Assembly: GCF_937912035.1 (NCBI RefSeq)
Contig: NZ_CALDPF010000023.1
Location: 62,001-126,000, forward strand
Direction: 5' to 3'
From: an uncultured Bacteroides sp.
GTDB taxonomy: Bacteria > Bacteroidota > Bacteroidia > Bacteroidales > Bacteroidaceae
DNA length: 64,000 bases
The notes beneath the pieces were generated by a model. It did no database searches and was not told the DNA's origin. It worked only from the letters and a program-made list of their open reading frames with translations. How positions within the stretch are numbered: the stretch's first letter is position 1; each line of letters starts with the position of its first letter. Position numbers and translations under genes: made by a program. Positions 18,279 through 28,000 of the stretch are shown piece by piece.

Positions 18279-20192
18279 TTATTTCTTTATCAAAATACAT
18301 GAGCCACCGCCACGAGCTAAAGACACTGTCAACACATCATTCCTCTTTACTTTTCTGATTTCGGATTTTACAACTTCTCTATTTGTCAAATAATCAGCTT
18401 CCTCACCATCCTCAATAATAATTGTCTCATATTCAGTTTTATCATCAGATAAAAAATCCAACTTTATAGATAACTGTCTATCTTTTTCATTTGTCACGGC
18501 ACCTACAAGATATGCCTCATCAGTTTCTCTCATCATAATTATATATTCACCGATTTTTCCACCTAAAGTTCGGCTTTCCAACCATGGCATTTTTTGAGAA
18601 GAAATGAATTGAAGTAATTCCGGATACTTATTGTAATATTCAGGAATATCAGGAATAATTGTAGCACCAGAAAACACAATCAAAGTTCTAGCAGCTTCAG
18701 ATACTACAGTCGAAGGCACCGGTGTATTCTCATCTACTCTGGTAGTTGGTCCTTGCCTCAAATCAAACATCCCATTATTCATGTCAATAGGACCGGCAAT
18801 CATATTTACAAATACAGAAGTTACAAAAGTACTTGGATAAAATACTTTATGAGCATCCAATTGAGCCTGACAGTATTCACGAGTCAAGGCATTAGGCCAA
18901 GTTCTCATCTGTCCATAAGGATGTACAGGTCCGTCATGAAAGTCTACATACAACTTATATTTCGCACACAATTCGGTTATCATCCGTGTCCTTATATTCT
19001 TTTCTTCCCAATTACCCCTCATAAAGCCGTATTTAACACCTACAGCTCCCCAATCGGAATAATTTTTCAATGTTTCTTCAATTGGATATTCACGTCCTCC
19101 TATATCATTTAAATACAGCCATATACCAACATTTTTTTCTCTCGCATAAGATATCAGCTTTTTAACATCATTTGCCTTATTTCCGTTTAAAGGGTCTGAA
19201 TTTGACTCAAACTCCGGACCATACCAGTTTGCGTCCAACACAAGATACTTAATGTCATTCTTATTGGCAAAATCCACCATACGTAACCAAGACGCATAAT
19301 TCATTCCATAAGTAAAGTTATCTACAATTGCGCCATTAATTCTCCAGTCCCATAATGCGACTCCAGGTTTTACCCACGATTTAAAATCGTATTTTTCGTC
19401 AGGAGCAGGATTAAGCAGCTCCAACAAATGCGAATCGACAAGATTTCCGATTTTTTGTGAACACATAATAGTTTTCCATGAAGAAACATATCCTGCAAAT
19501 AATTTTGAGGGTTTTGACAGAATAGAGAACCGTGTACTTCCTTTATCCGAGCCAAGAATCATTGGCTCACCACAAACCAAATCAGCTTCATGTATAGCCA
19601 TATAACAACTGTCATCAACTTGAACAGTCATCACAGGATAACGTGTTTTATCTACTTCTGAAAGTTTTTCCGGACCTAAATTATGATTCTCGAAATTATA
19701 GAACCAGGCAGTAAAATCATCAGAAAAATTAAAAGTAGTTAGTTCCTTTTCTACTTCAAAATCGGATTTAATATCATCCGGTATAACATATCTGAATGCT
19801 ACACCATCATTATAAGCCCTCACAATCAGATCTATTCTATTAATCTCTGAACGATTATTTCTCAAATGAAAAATTTTTTGATTATAGACATCATCAACAA
19901 CCTTTCTTTTTCCCCAAACAGGATACCATTTATCAGATACCGAAATAGATTCAACATCATCAACAATCCAACCATCACCACCTATCAATTTTTCCCCACT
20001 CTTTAAAAGAAAACCTAAATCAGATTGATTTAACAGGACCCTATCATCATAATATAGTTTATAAACGATACCACTATCATTATCTAAAACAAAATTTATT
20101 TTTGAATCAGGCGAGACCAGACGATATTCACCATTGCTACACGAACTGAATATTAAAGAGAATATACTCAGAATAATTAATACGGACTTCAT
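18279..20192 (-). CDS. GH97 glycoside hydrolase (alpha-galactosidase/alpha-glucosidase family), lipoprotein
   Basis: This family cleaves alpha-linked galactose or glucose. I chose ATG 20192 (637 aa) over a start 10 codons earlier because it gives a clean lipoprotein signal ending FSSC. The N-terminal sandwich (about 20-270) resembles GH97 (YRLVSPDSKINFVLDND). The catalytic barrel includes VALWDWRINGA and YLVLDANWYG. Around residues 417-420 the sequence is VDFHDGPVHPYGQMRTWPN. An aspartate in this segment suits the retaining, alpha-galactosidase-like branch, in which an Asp is the nucleophile; the inverting SusB branch uses glutamates instead. That branch choice is inference. It is the last gene of the PUL. 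Confidence 0.88.
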   Translation of the reverse strand: MKSVLIILSIFSLIFSSCSNGEYRLVSPDSKINFVLDNDSGIVYKLYYDDRVLLNQSDLGFLLKSGEKLIGGDGWIVDDVESISVSDKWYPVWGKRKVVDDVYNQKIFHLRNNRSEINRIDLIVRAYNDGVAFRYVIPDDIKSDFEVEKELTTFNFSDDFTAWFYNFENHNLGPEKLSEVDKTRYPVMTVQVDDSCYMAIHEADLVCGEPMILGSDKGSTRFSILSKPSKLFAGYVSSWKTIMCSQKIGNLVDSHLLELLNPAPDEKYDFKSWVKPGVALWDWRINGAIVDNFTYGMNYASWLRMVDFANKNDIKYLVLDANWYGPEFESNSDPLNGNKANDVKKLISYAREKNVGIWLYLNDIGGREYPIEETLKNYSDWGAVGVKYGFMRGNWEEKNIRTRMITELCAKYKLYVDFHDGPVHPYGQMRTWPNALTREYCQAQLDAHKVFYPSTFVTSVFVNMIAGPIDMNNGMFDLRQGPTTRVDENTPVPSTVVSEAARTLIVFSGATIIPDIPEYYNKYPELLQFISSQKMPWLESRTLGGKIGEYIIMMRETDEAYLVGAVTNEKDRQLSIKLDFLSDDKTEYETIIIEDGEEADYLTNREVVKSEIRKVKRNDVLTVSLARGGGSCILIKK

Positions 20193-20233
20193 TTCTTTAT
20201 CTTTTACAATTAATAAAAGCAAATAAAAACATT

Positions 20234-20516
20234 TTATCGTAAACTAAAATGATCTTCAACTGTTATTTTCTTAAATTCATATTTATTATAATTAGAAAAA
20301 ACAATAAAATCTAGATTCAAAAGATCATCTTTTTTTGAGCCAAAAAGTTTCTTCTTTGAATAAATGTAAACATTATATAACCTTACAATGCCACCAAGTA
20401 TGTATATGACTTTCCGTAGGAGGATTAAGAAAACATTCTTTCGTTAATCCTCCTTCCGCAAAAGCAAAATCAACAAGCATTATATAAAAGCCCAATATAA
20501 ATAAAGTCTTTTTCAT
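20234..20516 (-). pseudogene. Decayed glycoside hydrolase remnant, GH106-like N terminus joined to a foreign-frame C-terminal piece
   Basis: From ATG 20516 the frame gives 47 residues: a signal peptide (MKKTLFILGFYIMLVDFAFA), then ECFLNPPTESHIHTWWHC, then a stop at 20373. The NPP...TWWHW pattern is the start of mature GH106 rhamnosidase-like proteins of about 1000 residues or more. Overlapping in another frame, 20398 down to the stop at 20234 is open for 54 residues (LGGIVRLYNVYIYS ... ITVEDHFSLR). This looks like the C terminus of a protein whose middle has been deleted. The piece sits exactly in a gene slot between GH78 and GH97. The GH106 call rests on one short motif. Confidence 0.55.
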
Positions 20517-20537
20517 AAGTCGTCAATAACAAACATA

Positions 20538-23500
20538 TCACTTAAGCACAGTGAATTCATATTTTCCAGAACTCAATTCAATCACAGCATTACCATCGAT
20601 ATATTCTGATGACAATACTCCTTCTACAGTTTCAACAGGTTTTCCATTTTCAGAAATACTTTCCATATTCTTAGTCGGAAGTCGTAAAGTGGCAGTAGTA
20701 TTAGCAGGAACAATAAATGAATATTCAACTCTATCACCTGTAATCTTCCACTCACTTTCTATCCTTCCATACAATGAATCGTAGTATCCTTTGGCAAATG
20801 TCATCTGTCCTGTAGGATCTATACGTGGAGACAGAATGAAATGCTTGAATCCCGGATTAGCCTCATCACGCATAATACCTAGCGAATATGCATACATCCA
20901 TGCACCAACCGCACCAAAAGAATAATGATTGAAAGAGTTCATACGGTTATTCTCACCGAAACCGTCAACATGTGTATATGAGTTCAAGCGTTCCCATATT
21001 GTAGTGGCGCCTTGCTCAACCGAATATAGCCACGACGGATATGATGTTTGCTGCAATAAATTATATGCAACATCATTATAACCGTTGTCAGAAAGGGCCT
21101 TGTTTATCCATGCTGTACCAATAAAACCAGTCATAAGCGAATACTGAGGATATGTCTTCCCATCGTCTGCAACATTTTCCCTCTTTACAGCATTTGCCAA
21201 GTTAGATGCAAAATCATCCTTCATTTCAGGATTTACAATATTAAATGACAGAGGTAATACGTATGATGTCTGAATATCAACAAGTTTACCTTTCTTGGGT
21301 CCATCAGCTCCTGAAGAAATAGTTTTGGCTGTTTTGGTATCTATATAAGTATCATTAAAGAATGCCATACGCTCATCATGCAATTTACCATACTTCTCTG
21401 CATCTGCAGTTTTTCCTAAAATTGTTGCAACCTTATTCATTATTTCAAGGTCGTAAATGAAATATGCTTCCCAAATCAGAGTCTTGTCATTTTTCATATC
21501 TTCTGGTCCCAACCAGTCGCCAAGATTCCCAAACACATTCTCCTGTACCAGAATATTGGTTTTCGGGTCTATGTTCTTTTCAAGAATATAATCAATATAC
21601 TTTCTCATGGCATCATAATGTTCAGACAAAACAGCCACATCACCATATTGCTGATATATTTCCCAAAGTACGGTTATACCTGCACTTCCCCAAAGCAAAC
21701 CTCCGAAGCCTCCTCCTATAGGAGCTACATCAGGGAAACGACCGTCTTCGCGCTGTACATCTCTCATGGCACGCAGATATCTGCGCAAGAACTGTGGTAC
21801 ATTTGCCAGATAAGTAGATGTTCTTGAGAACACTGATATATCTCCTGCCCAACCAAGACGCTCATTCCTTTGCGGACAATCCGTAGGAATAGAAAAGAAG
21901 TTCGCGTATGTTGACCACACGATATTGTTCCATAGTTTGTTTACCTTTTCATTAGATGTTTCATAATGTGAAGCTAATCCGTCTATAGAACTAAGTACAA
22001 TACCCTTAACATTCTCTACAGGCAAAGCCTTGTCTATACCAGTAACCTCTATAAACCTATATCCATGATAAGTAAAGCGCGGTGAATAGGTTTCGTTTCC
22101 ACCTTTCGTGATATACTTATCCTGAGCCATTGCAGCACGGATATTTTCAAGCATTATCATACCTTCGTTTCCTGCATATCGTGGAAGATCAGGATACTTA
22201 ACCTCGGCAAATCTCATATTTATCTCATTTCCGGCTTCCATACCGTTAAACGTGATTTCAGGAACGCCCACCATATTCTGTCCCATATCGTAAACAAAGA
22301 CTCCCGGTCTAACCTCTTCAACCGACTGTGCTGTCAATTTCTTTATAGCTTTTACAGTCTGTCCGTATTGAGAAATAAGATTAAAGTTGGAATAATCGTC
22401 CACCCTTGGACGCGGATGAGTAACACTGCGATTCATCGTCTCCGCCTTGCTTACATAACCTTCAAGAGGTATCTCAAGTGTTTTGCTCCAGGTGGAATCA
22501 TCATACGCAGCTGTAGTCCATCCTTCCACAGACTTTTCCTTAGAAGAATCATAAATCTCACCCTGGAAGAAGCTGCCATATACTATAGGACCGTCAGAAT
22601 AATACTTCCATGTCTCCGGAGAAGTTACAACCACCTGTTCACTTCCGTCCTTATATGTTATCACGAGCTGTGCAAGCAGGGACTGACGGTCACCAAAGAA
22701 GTTCCAATGCTCGCCGGTATAAGTAGATGCTCCGCTCCACCATCCTTCTGCCAATAATGCACCGATAGCATTCTCGCCATTATTCAGTAGTTCAGTCACA
22801 TCATACGACTGATACAAATGAGTCTTATTGTATTGAGTAATACCCGGATTGAAATAATCATCACCTACACGTTTACCATTGATATACATTTCATATATAC
22901 CTCTGGCTGTGGCATAAAGTCTTGCTTTCTTTATTCTCTTGGTTTCTGCAGTAAATTCAGTCCTCAACATCGGCATTGAATTACGGCTTGGATTTATAAG
23001 ATACATATCTTTTCCACAAGCTTTCACCTTTTCTGCATCCATCACTATTGTAGTAATAACATTTTCAGGACTTCTGAAATTACAAATTTCAATGCTTGCT
23101 TCCGAAAAATCGTTTGCTGAAGAAAGTGTGTAACCGACATCACCAACTACAGGAAAAGCGATAAAGTCACCTCCAAGTCCCATAGGATTGATATTATATT
23201 CACCTATTTTCTTTCCATCTAAATAGAACCTCGTGAAACCAAGATCTGAATAAAGAGTTACTACATGAGAAGAAACAGCATTAGTCTTATTAATAATGTT
23301 ATTAGGAATATTGAAAGAGACAAAAGGCTTGTCAACTTTGTCATCTTTATGATATCCTACACGATACACTTCAAGAACAGCCTGTCTGCCTGAATAGACT
23401 TTCGACAAGTCAACCTCGACTTTCACATACGATGCATCTTCCGTATTTGCGATATGATAAATATTCTTATTGCCATCCAACAGTCTTTCATCATTTGCAC

Positions 23501-24059
23501 CATAAATAAAACCTACCTTTTTCTGCTTGGCATCGTCCTTCATTTTAAACGAAAGGTTCATCTTGAACACAGGCAAATAATGAGAATAAAGCACCATGTC
23601 GTCATCATTGCCACCTATCCATTTAGCTCCGTTCCATCCTTCTTTATCACCAGATGACATCAAGCTAGTTTCGAACCATGATTTTCCGGTTCTTTCTTCT
23701 CCATTATTGTCCCAGACAGTCACTATCCAGTCATAACGTGTGGCAGGAAGAAGCTTTTCGCCTGCATACTGTATGTTTTGCGAGAGCCCGCTGTTTATCT
23801 TTCCTGTACTCCACACAGAGTTGCCGTTTTCATCTTTAACCTCTATGCTATAAGCACTTTGAAATATACCTCTTTTGTAATTGTCGCCAGACTCCATTCT
23901 CCAGCCAAATCTCGGACTCTGTGTGTCAACTCCCAAATAATTTTCTGTATATTCTACAGTCATTCCTTCTATTCCACCCATATCATCTTTACATGAGATA
24001 TTAAACATGGAAGATGAAACACATGCAGCAACACTAATTAGATTTAAGAATGCTTTCAT
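20538..24059 (-). CDS. GH78 alpha-L-rhamnosidase with inserted jelly-roll domain, lipoprotein
   Basis: This is a large rhamnosidase of 1173 residues. The export signal ends near NISCKDD; Cys followed by K-D-D resembles the Bacteroidetes surface-export signal, so it may act outside the cell. A fibronectin-like domain (about 30-135) is followed by a laminin-G/DUF1080-like insertion (about 150-335, with FTRFYLDGKKIGEYN). Next come the GH78 N-terminal sandwich (RLYATARGIYEMYINGKRVG) and the (alpha/alpha)6 catalytic domain. This has TDCPQRNERLGWAGD (general acid Glu) and ATTIWERLNSY (likely general base Glu). It ends in a C-terminal sandwich. It starts a tight run of five genes with gaps of 3-7 bases and would release L-rhamnose from a pectic glycan. 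Confidence 0.93.
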   Translation of the reverse strand: MKAFLNLISVAACVSSSMFNISCKDDMGGIEGMTVEYTENYLGVDTQSPRFGWRMESGDNYKRGIFQSAYSIEVKDENGNSVWSTGKINSGLSQNIQYAGEKLLPATRYDWIVTVWDNNGEERTGKSWFETSLMSSGDKEGWNGAKWIGGNDDDMVLYSHYLPVFKMNLSFKMKDDAKQKKVGFIYGANDERLLDGNKNIYHIANTEDASYVKVEVDLSKVYSGRQAVLEVYRVGYHKDDKVDKPFVSFNIPNNIINKTNAVSSHVVTLYSDLGFTRFYLDGKKIGEYNINPMGLGGDFIAFPVVGDVGYTLSSANDFSEASIEICNFRSPENVITTIVMDAEKVKACGKDMYLINPSRNSMPMLRTEFTAETKRIKKARLYATARGIYEMYINGKRVGDDYFNPGITQYNKTHLYQSYDVTELLNNGENAIGALLAEGWWSGASTYTGEHWNFFGDRQSLLAQLVITYKDGSEQVVVTSPETWKYYSDGPIVYGSFFQGEIYDSSKEKSVEGWTTAAYDDSTWSKTLEIPLEGYVSKAETMNRSVTHPRPRVDDYSNFNLISQYGQTVKAIKKLTAQSVEEVRPGVFVYDMGQNMVGVPEITFNGMEAGNEINMRFAEVKYPDLPRYAGNEGMIMLENIRAAMAQDKYITKGGNETYSPRFTYHGYRFIEVTGIDKALPVENVKGIVLSSIDGLASHYETSNEKVNKLWNNIVWSTYANFFSIPTDCPQRNERLGWAGDISVFSRTSTYLANVPQFLRRYLRAMRDVQREDGRFPDVAPIGGGFGGLLWGSAGITVLWEIYQQYGDVAVLSEHYDAMRKYIDYILEKNIDPKTNILVQENVFGNLGDWLGPEDMKNDKTLIWEAYFIYDLEIMNKVATILGKTADAEKYGKLHDERMAFFNDTYIDTKTAKTISSGADGPKKGKLVDIQTSYVLPLSFNIVNPEMKDDFASNLANAVKRENVADDGKTYPQYSLMTGFIGTAWINKALSDNGYNDVAYNLLQQTSYPSWLYSVEQGATTIWERLNSYTHVDGFGENNRMNSFNHYSFGAVGAWMYAYSLGIMRDEANPGFKHFILSPRIDPTGQMTFAKGYYDSLYGRIESEWKITGDRVEYSFIVPANTTATLRLPTKNMESISENGKPVETVEGVLSSEYIDGNAVIELSSGKYEFTVLK

Positions 24060-24063
24060 GATA

Positions 24064-25092
24064 TTATTTCGTTTTTATGTTATAATTAAATTCTACTCCA
24101 TTTTCCACTGATACATGAACCGGAACGTTAAAACCAAGTTCACCATCATTGTAAATACCCTTTCTTAGCAATAGCCTCAAAGGTCTTTCTTTAGGCACTA
24201 CCATTCCGTTTACAGTTTTTACAGCTTCAGCTAATGTAAGGAAATCACCGCTTCCATCAGCAGATACTACAAAATCATTATCCCTGACAAATGGCTCCAA
24301 AGCAGAAATTTTATCAGCTATGACAGACATGGTAAGTTTAGACAAAAGTCTTGCGCCATAAACATTAAGGTGTGTATTGTCTTCCCTCCCTTCAGGACAA
24401 GCCTTACATGTACCTTTCGGTATCCAGCAGAACAGCTGCTTTGAATCCTCCGGACCTAAATTTTCCACTAACCTGTGGCTTATATCATTCATATCTATAA
24501 AAAAGGTATTGGTTTCTTCTGCTACCATTTTCGGAGATTTCAGATAGTCGCCGTGAGTATCTATCAGAATCATTCCGTCCTTAACTTTCTTGCTTCCAGT
24601 GAATATTTTTCCGAAGTCATCATCCTCGGTTACCGCATTCGGATTATTCCTGAAATTACGTCTTACTATGGAATTAAACAAAACAGGTATTCCTCCACGA
24701 CTTCTAGTCTCCGCAACAAACTTTCTCAAATTATCATCAAACGAACCTCCAGGAACAGTGTGTATATGAGTAGATTTCTTTTCGTCATTATGTCCGAACT
24801 GTATAAACACATAATCCCCTGGACGTATTCTTTCAAGAACCTTATTCCAACGTCCTTCATCAATAAAACTCTTCGAACTTCGTCCGTTCATTGCATGATT
24901 CTCCACATATACAAATTCCGGATCAAGAAGACTTTGAAGCATCTGTCCCCAACCTCTTTCCGGATTATCATTATCTGTCGGCTTGTTTGCCATTGTAGAA
25001 TCACCAATCATAAATATGGTAATTCTTGCCATAGCATTTATACAAAACAAGAATAAACAAAATATCAGCAATAAATATTTTAACTTAGTCAT
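24064..25092 (-). CDS. CE12-type rhamnogalacturonan acetylesterase with a truncated CE8 pectin-methylesterase stump
   Basis: This SGNH-fold esterase removes acetyl groups from pectic backbones. After a signal peptide (residues 1-22), block I is FMIGDSTMANKP, block II NHAMNGRSSKSFID, block III QFGHNDEK, and the catalytic Asp/His pair is in DNTHLNVYG. The CE12 domain ends near residue 265. The last 70 residues read FVVSADGSGDFLTLAEAV and LLLRKGIYNDG, which match the first beta-helix coil of CE8 pectin methylesterases. The protein then stops long before any CE8 catalytic residue. Complete CE12-CE8 fusions of 550-600 residues are known in Bacteroides, so this is most simply a C-terminally truncated fusion. 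The CE12 part looks intact. Confidence 0.9.
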   Translation of the reverse strand: MTKLKYLLLIFCLFLFCINAMARITIFMIGDSTMANKPTDNDNPERGWGQMLQSLLDPEFVYVENHAMNGRSSKSFIDEGRWNKVLERIRPGDYVFIQFGHNDEKKSTHIHTVPGGSFDDNLRKFVAETRSRGGIPVLFNSIVRRNFRNNPNAVTEDDDFGKIFTGSKKVKDGMILIDTHGDYLKSPKMVAEETNTFFIDMNDISHRLVENLGPEDSKQLFCWIPKGTCKACPEGREDNTHLNVYGARLLSKLTMSVIADKISALEPFVRDNDFVVSADGSGDFLTLAEAVKTVNGMVVPKERPLRLLLRKGIYNDGELGFNVPVHVSVENGVEFNYNIKTK

Positions 25093-25099
25093 AATAAAA

Positions 25100-28000
25100 T
25101 CAGTTTGCCAATGTTATACCCATAAGTCCTATTATAACTTCATATGCTGTAGTCTTAAGAACAAGACTATCAATTTCCTTCGTACCATCAAGAGGTATAT
25201 CAAGTACTACGGCTGCACCACCGTCAATCATACGTTTTGCTTTCATTTTAAGTTCCAAATCCTTTGTCAGGTCTCTCGAACAAAGACCGTCCTTAAGCAT
25301 CACTCGATATGGTTTTGGAGTTTCAATCTTATAAGCATATTCATCGATGTAGAAATCCTGTTCGATAGGAACCCACGTATCCGGATTCTTAAGCTGTAAC
25401 TCATCAAAAGTGCCATCCTTATATACCACTGTTACGACTCCATTAACAAAGCGGCTCTGCATGTGGTTTGTAGAACCTGCCATCAATAGATAAGCATGTC
25501 TTGCCATACCATCAATATCGATGGAAATACTGTCCGGAAAATTATCCCAAAGCGAAGTAAAAATTATATTGTTTCTTTCAGCTCCGTTATTGGTATCGAA
25601 AGGCACACCTATTTCAGTTTTAAGGAAATCTCCAACAAGTTTGTCTCCAAAACAGATTTCTGCAATCTTAGGATCTCTGTTTGGAACACACCAGTCGCCA
25701 AACCCATGTATAGGCTGTTGCAATGTAGTATATTGCCAGCGTGGAGAAAGATATTTATTCTTAAATATATCAGAAACCTTTTCATTAAAAGCTGATGATA
25801 CATTAATTCTACTATATTTCACATTGTTTGAGTTTCTTATATTCCAATTTACTACCTTTCCTTCAACTATTTTTCCGTCTACAAACTCGGCGCATATCTC
25901 GTTTGTACCCATGAACACCATATCACCAGCTGCCGTAAATTCTACGGATAAGGAACCGGCTGTCACTGTACATTCTCCTGCCTTATTACCATTAACAGTA
26001 TATTTCAAATTGATATCTCTATCGCTGTTGTTTCTGAATCTGAATCCAATTCTGTCTGTATATTCTTCCGATGGGATTATTTCAAGAACATCTCTCACTT
26101 CTGTTTCTATAGGCATCAGCCATATAGCATTTCCTTGTATGACTTCTGCAAACAGTGTCCTATGACCATTTACGCCTGAAACTGTTCCTGAGAATGATTT
26201 CTTGTTCACTTTCACATCCGAAAGGACTCCCTGAGGATCGTTTATTCCCACTAGAGTCTGAAGTCTGTCGAGCTGTACATTCATCTTCTCACCATGCGCA
26301 ACTACAGATTTGTAATCAGCCTGAGCTATAGGATTGCCTGCCCATTCTATTTCAATCATACTTTCCGCATCCGCAGGACAGGGAATTTCGAAAACCGGTT
26401 TTCCGACATAAGAGACAAAACGACCCTTAACCCTGCTTCCATTCACTTTCACATCTTTCACCTTATCGTAAATAGCAGTCACTTTCAGTACCGGTTCCAA
26501 TGTATTATCCATCTTCTGAGTAATTATATATCTATCTTTCATACCGTTCCTTTCAAAAGAGAAAGCAATATCAGAAGTTTCTAAAGATGCATTATTCCAG
26601 ACTTTCGGAAATCCAGGTATAAGATTTATCTTTCCATTCAAAGCATCAGGATTTATACCAAACAGTCCCTGTACAAGAAGACGTCCGAAAATACCGACAC
26701 CGTCGCTGAAATCACGATATACCTCACCTATGATATCGTATGAGGTGGTCATGCCGAAATTGCCCGGACTTTTACCCTTATACATCACGTCTATCACAGC
26801 CCCTTTCATAAGCCTGTATGCATCCTCGTTCATTCCGGTCTGGAATAACGCCAGAGCTGTATGAGCAGATTCTGCAAGCGCTACATTGTTTACAGACCAT
26901 TCGTAAGGCATCCAGTTGGTAGTGGAAACAACGCTATATTCCGCATTTCCGGTTTCGGGATTAATCACCGGCATATGAGGAAGTCCTTTCACCGCATAGC
27001 GTCCTGCCTGATAACCCTGCAGGTTATCTTCCGAAAGTTCAGAATCTATAGAATGATATATAGTCCATGCGGCAGCACTCTCATGTAACTGGGTATTTTT
27101 GATATTGCCCTTATACTCAGCCCACCATCCTTTATCCTTTATCCATAAAGTATTGTCTATTGCACATTTTATTAAAGACGCCTCTTTCTCATACTTAGTT
27201 CCGTCAACACCTATCTTTTCTGCTATAATCGCAGCCATCTTGTTTGCTCGGTAATTATATGCGGAAGAATGAGTCACATCCCCACCGCTGTATTGAAGGG
27301 CATCGCTTGCCCAAATGCAGCATAGAGCATCATAAAGTCCGTCATTATTAGCGTCGAAGGTTCTCTTTTCCCATGCCAGGTGGCGTTCCAGCACAGGCCA
27401 CATTTTCTTGGCATACTCCAAATCGCCAGTCCAGTTAATATGCCAAAGCAATGCGTCAATATAAACCAAGTTCATGTCGTAGAAATAAAGTTCATTATCC
27501 TGACAGTTTGCTATATAACCGCTACTGTACATTGGAGTACCCAATACATATTTAGACCTCGCAAATCTCTGTTTCTCATCCATTGTAACAGGTTTGTCAG
27601 GCATCTCCGTCAATTGCAAATCCGCATAATAATCGAAATGAGAACGTGATCTTTCTCTCCATCCCAAGAAATCCCCGATGTAACAATGCCTCCATCCCAA
27701 CAATGGTATTCTCCATCCTATGGCACCATGTAAATAAGTAGGAGCCTGCCAAACCGCATCTGCCGCCATCGCAAGATTACCTCCTACAGGGTTCAGATAC
27801 TTGTCCGGAGTGATAAGTTTTATTTTTCCTGCGACATCATTCCTGTATTTGTCTGCTAAAGCGAAATGCGCCGAAAGATTTCTTGCAGCCTCAAGAGGAG
27901 TAGTAAGCGGATTTACTATCCCCATGTATTCAGTGCCCTTTATCTCCGACACTGCCATAAGAAGCTGCTTTTCTTCATTCTTTCCGGAATTGACCAACTT

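Noticed and set aside
20193..20537. Insertion sequence in the gap between GH97 and GH78
   Set aside because: No transposase fragment or terminal inverted repeat is present; the content is better explained as a glycosidase remnant.
24475..25056. 193-codon plus-strand frame
   Set aside because: It is antisense to the CE12 gene, whose motifs are complete; no recognisable protein features.
25521..26165. 214-codon plus-strand frame
   Set aside because: It is antisense to the DUF4450-like gene and shows no independent support.
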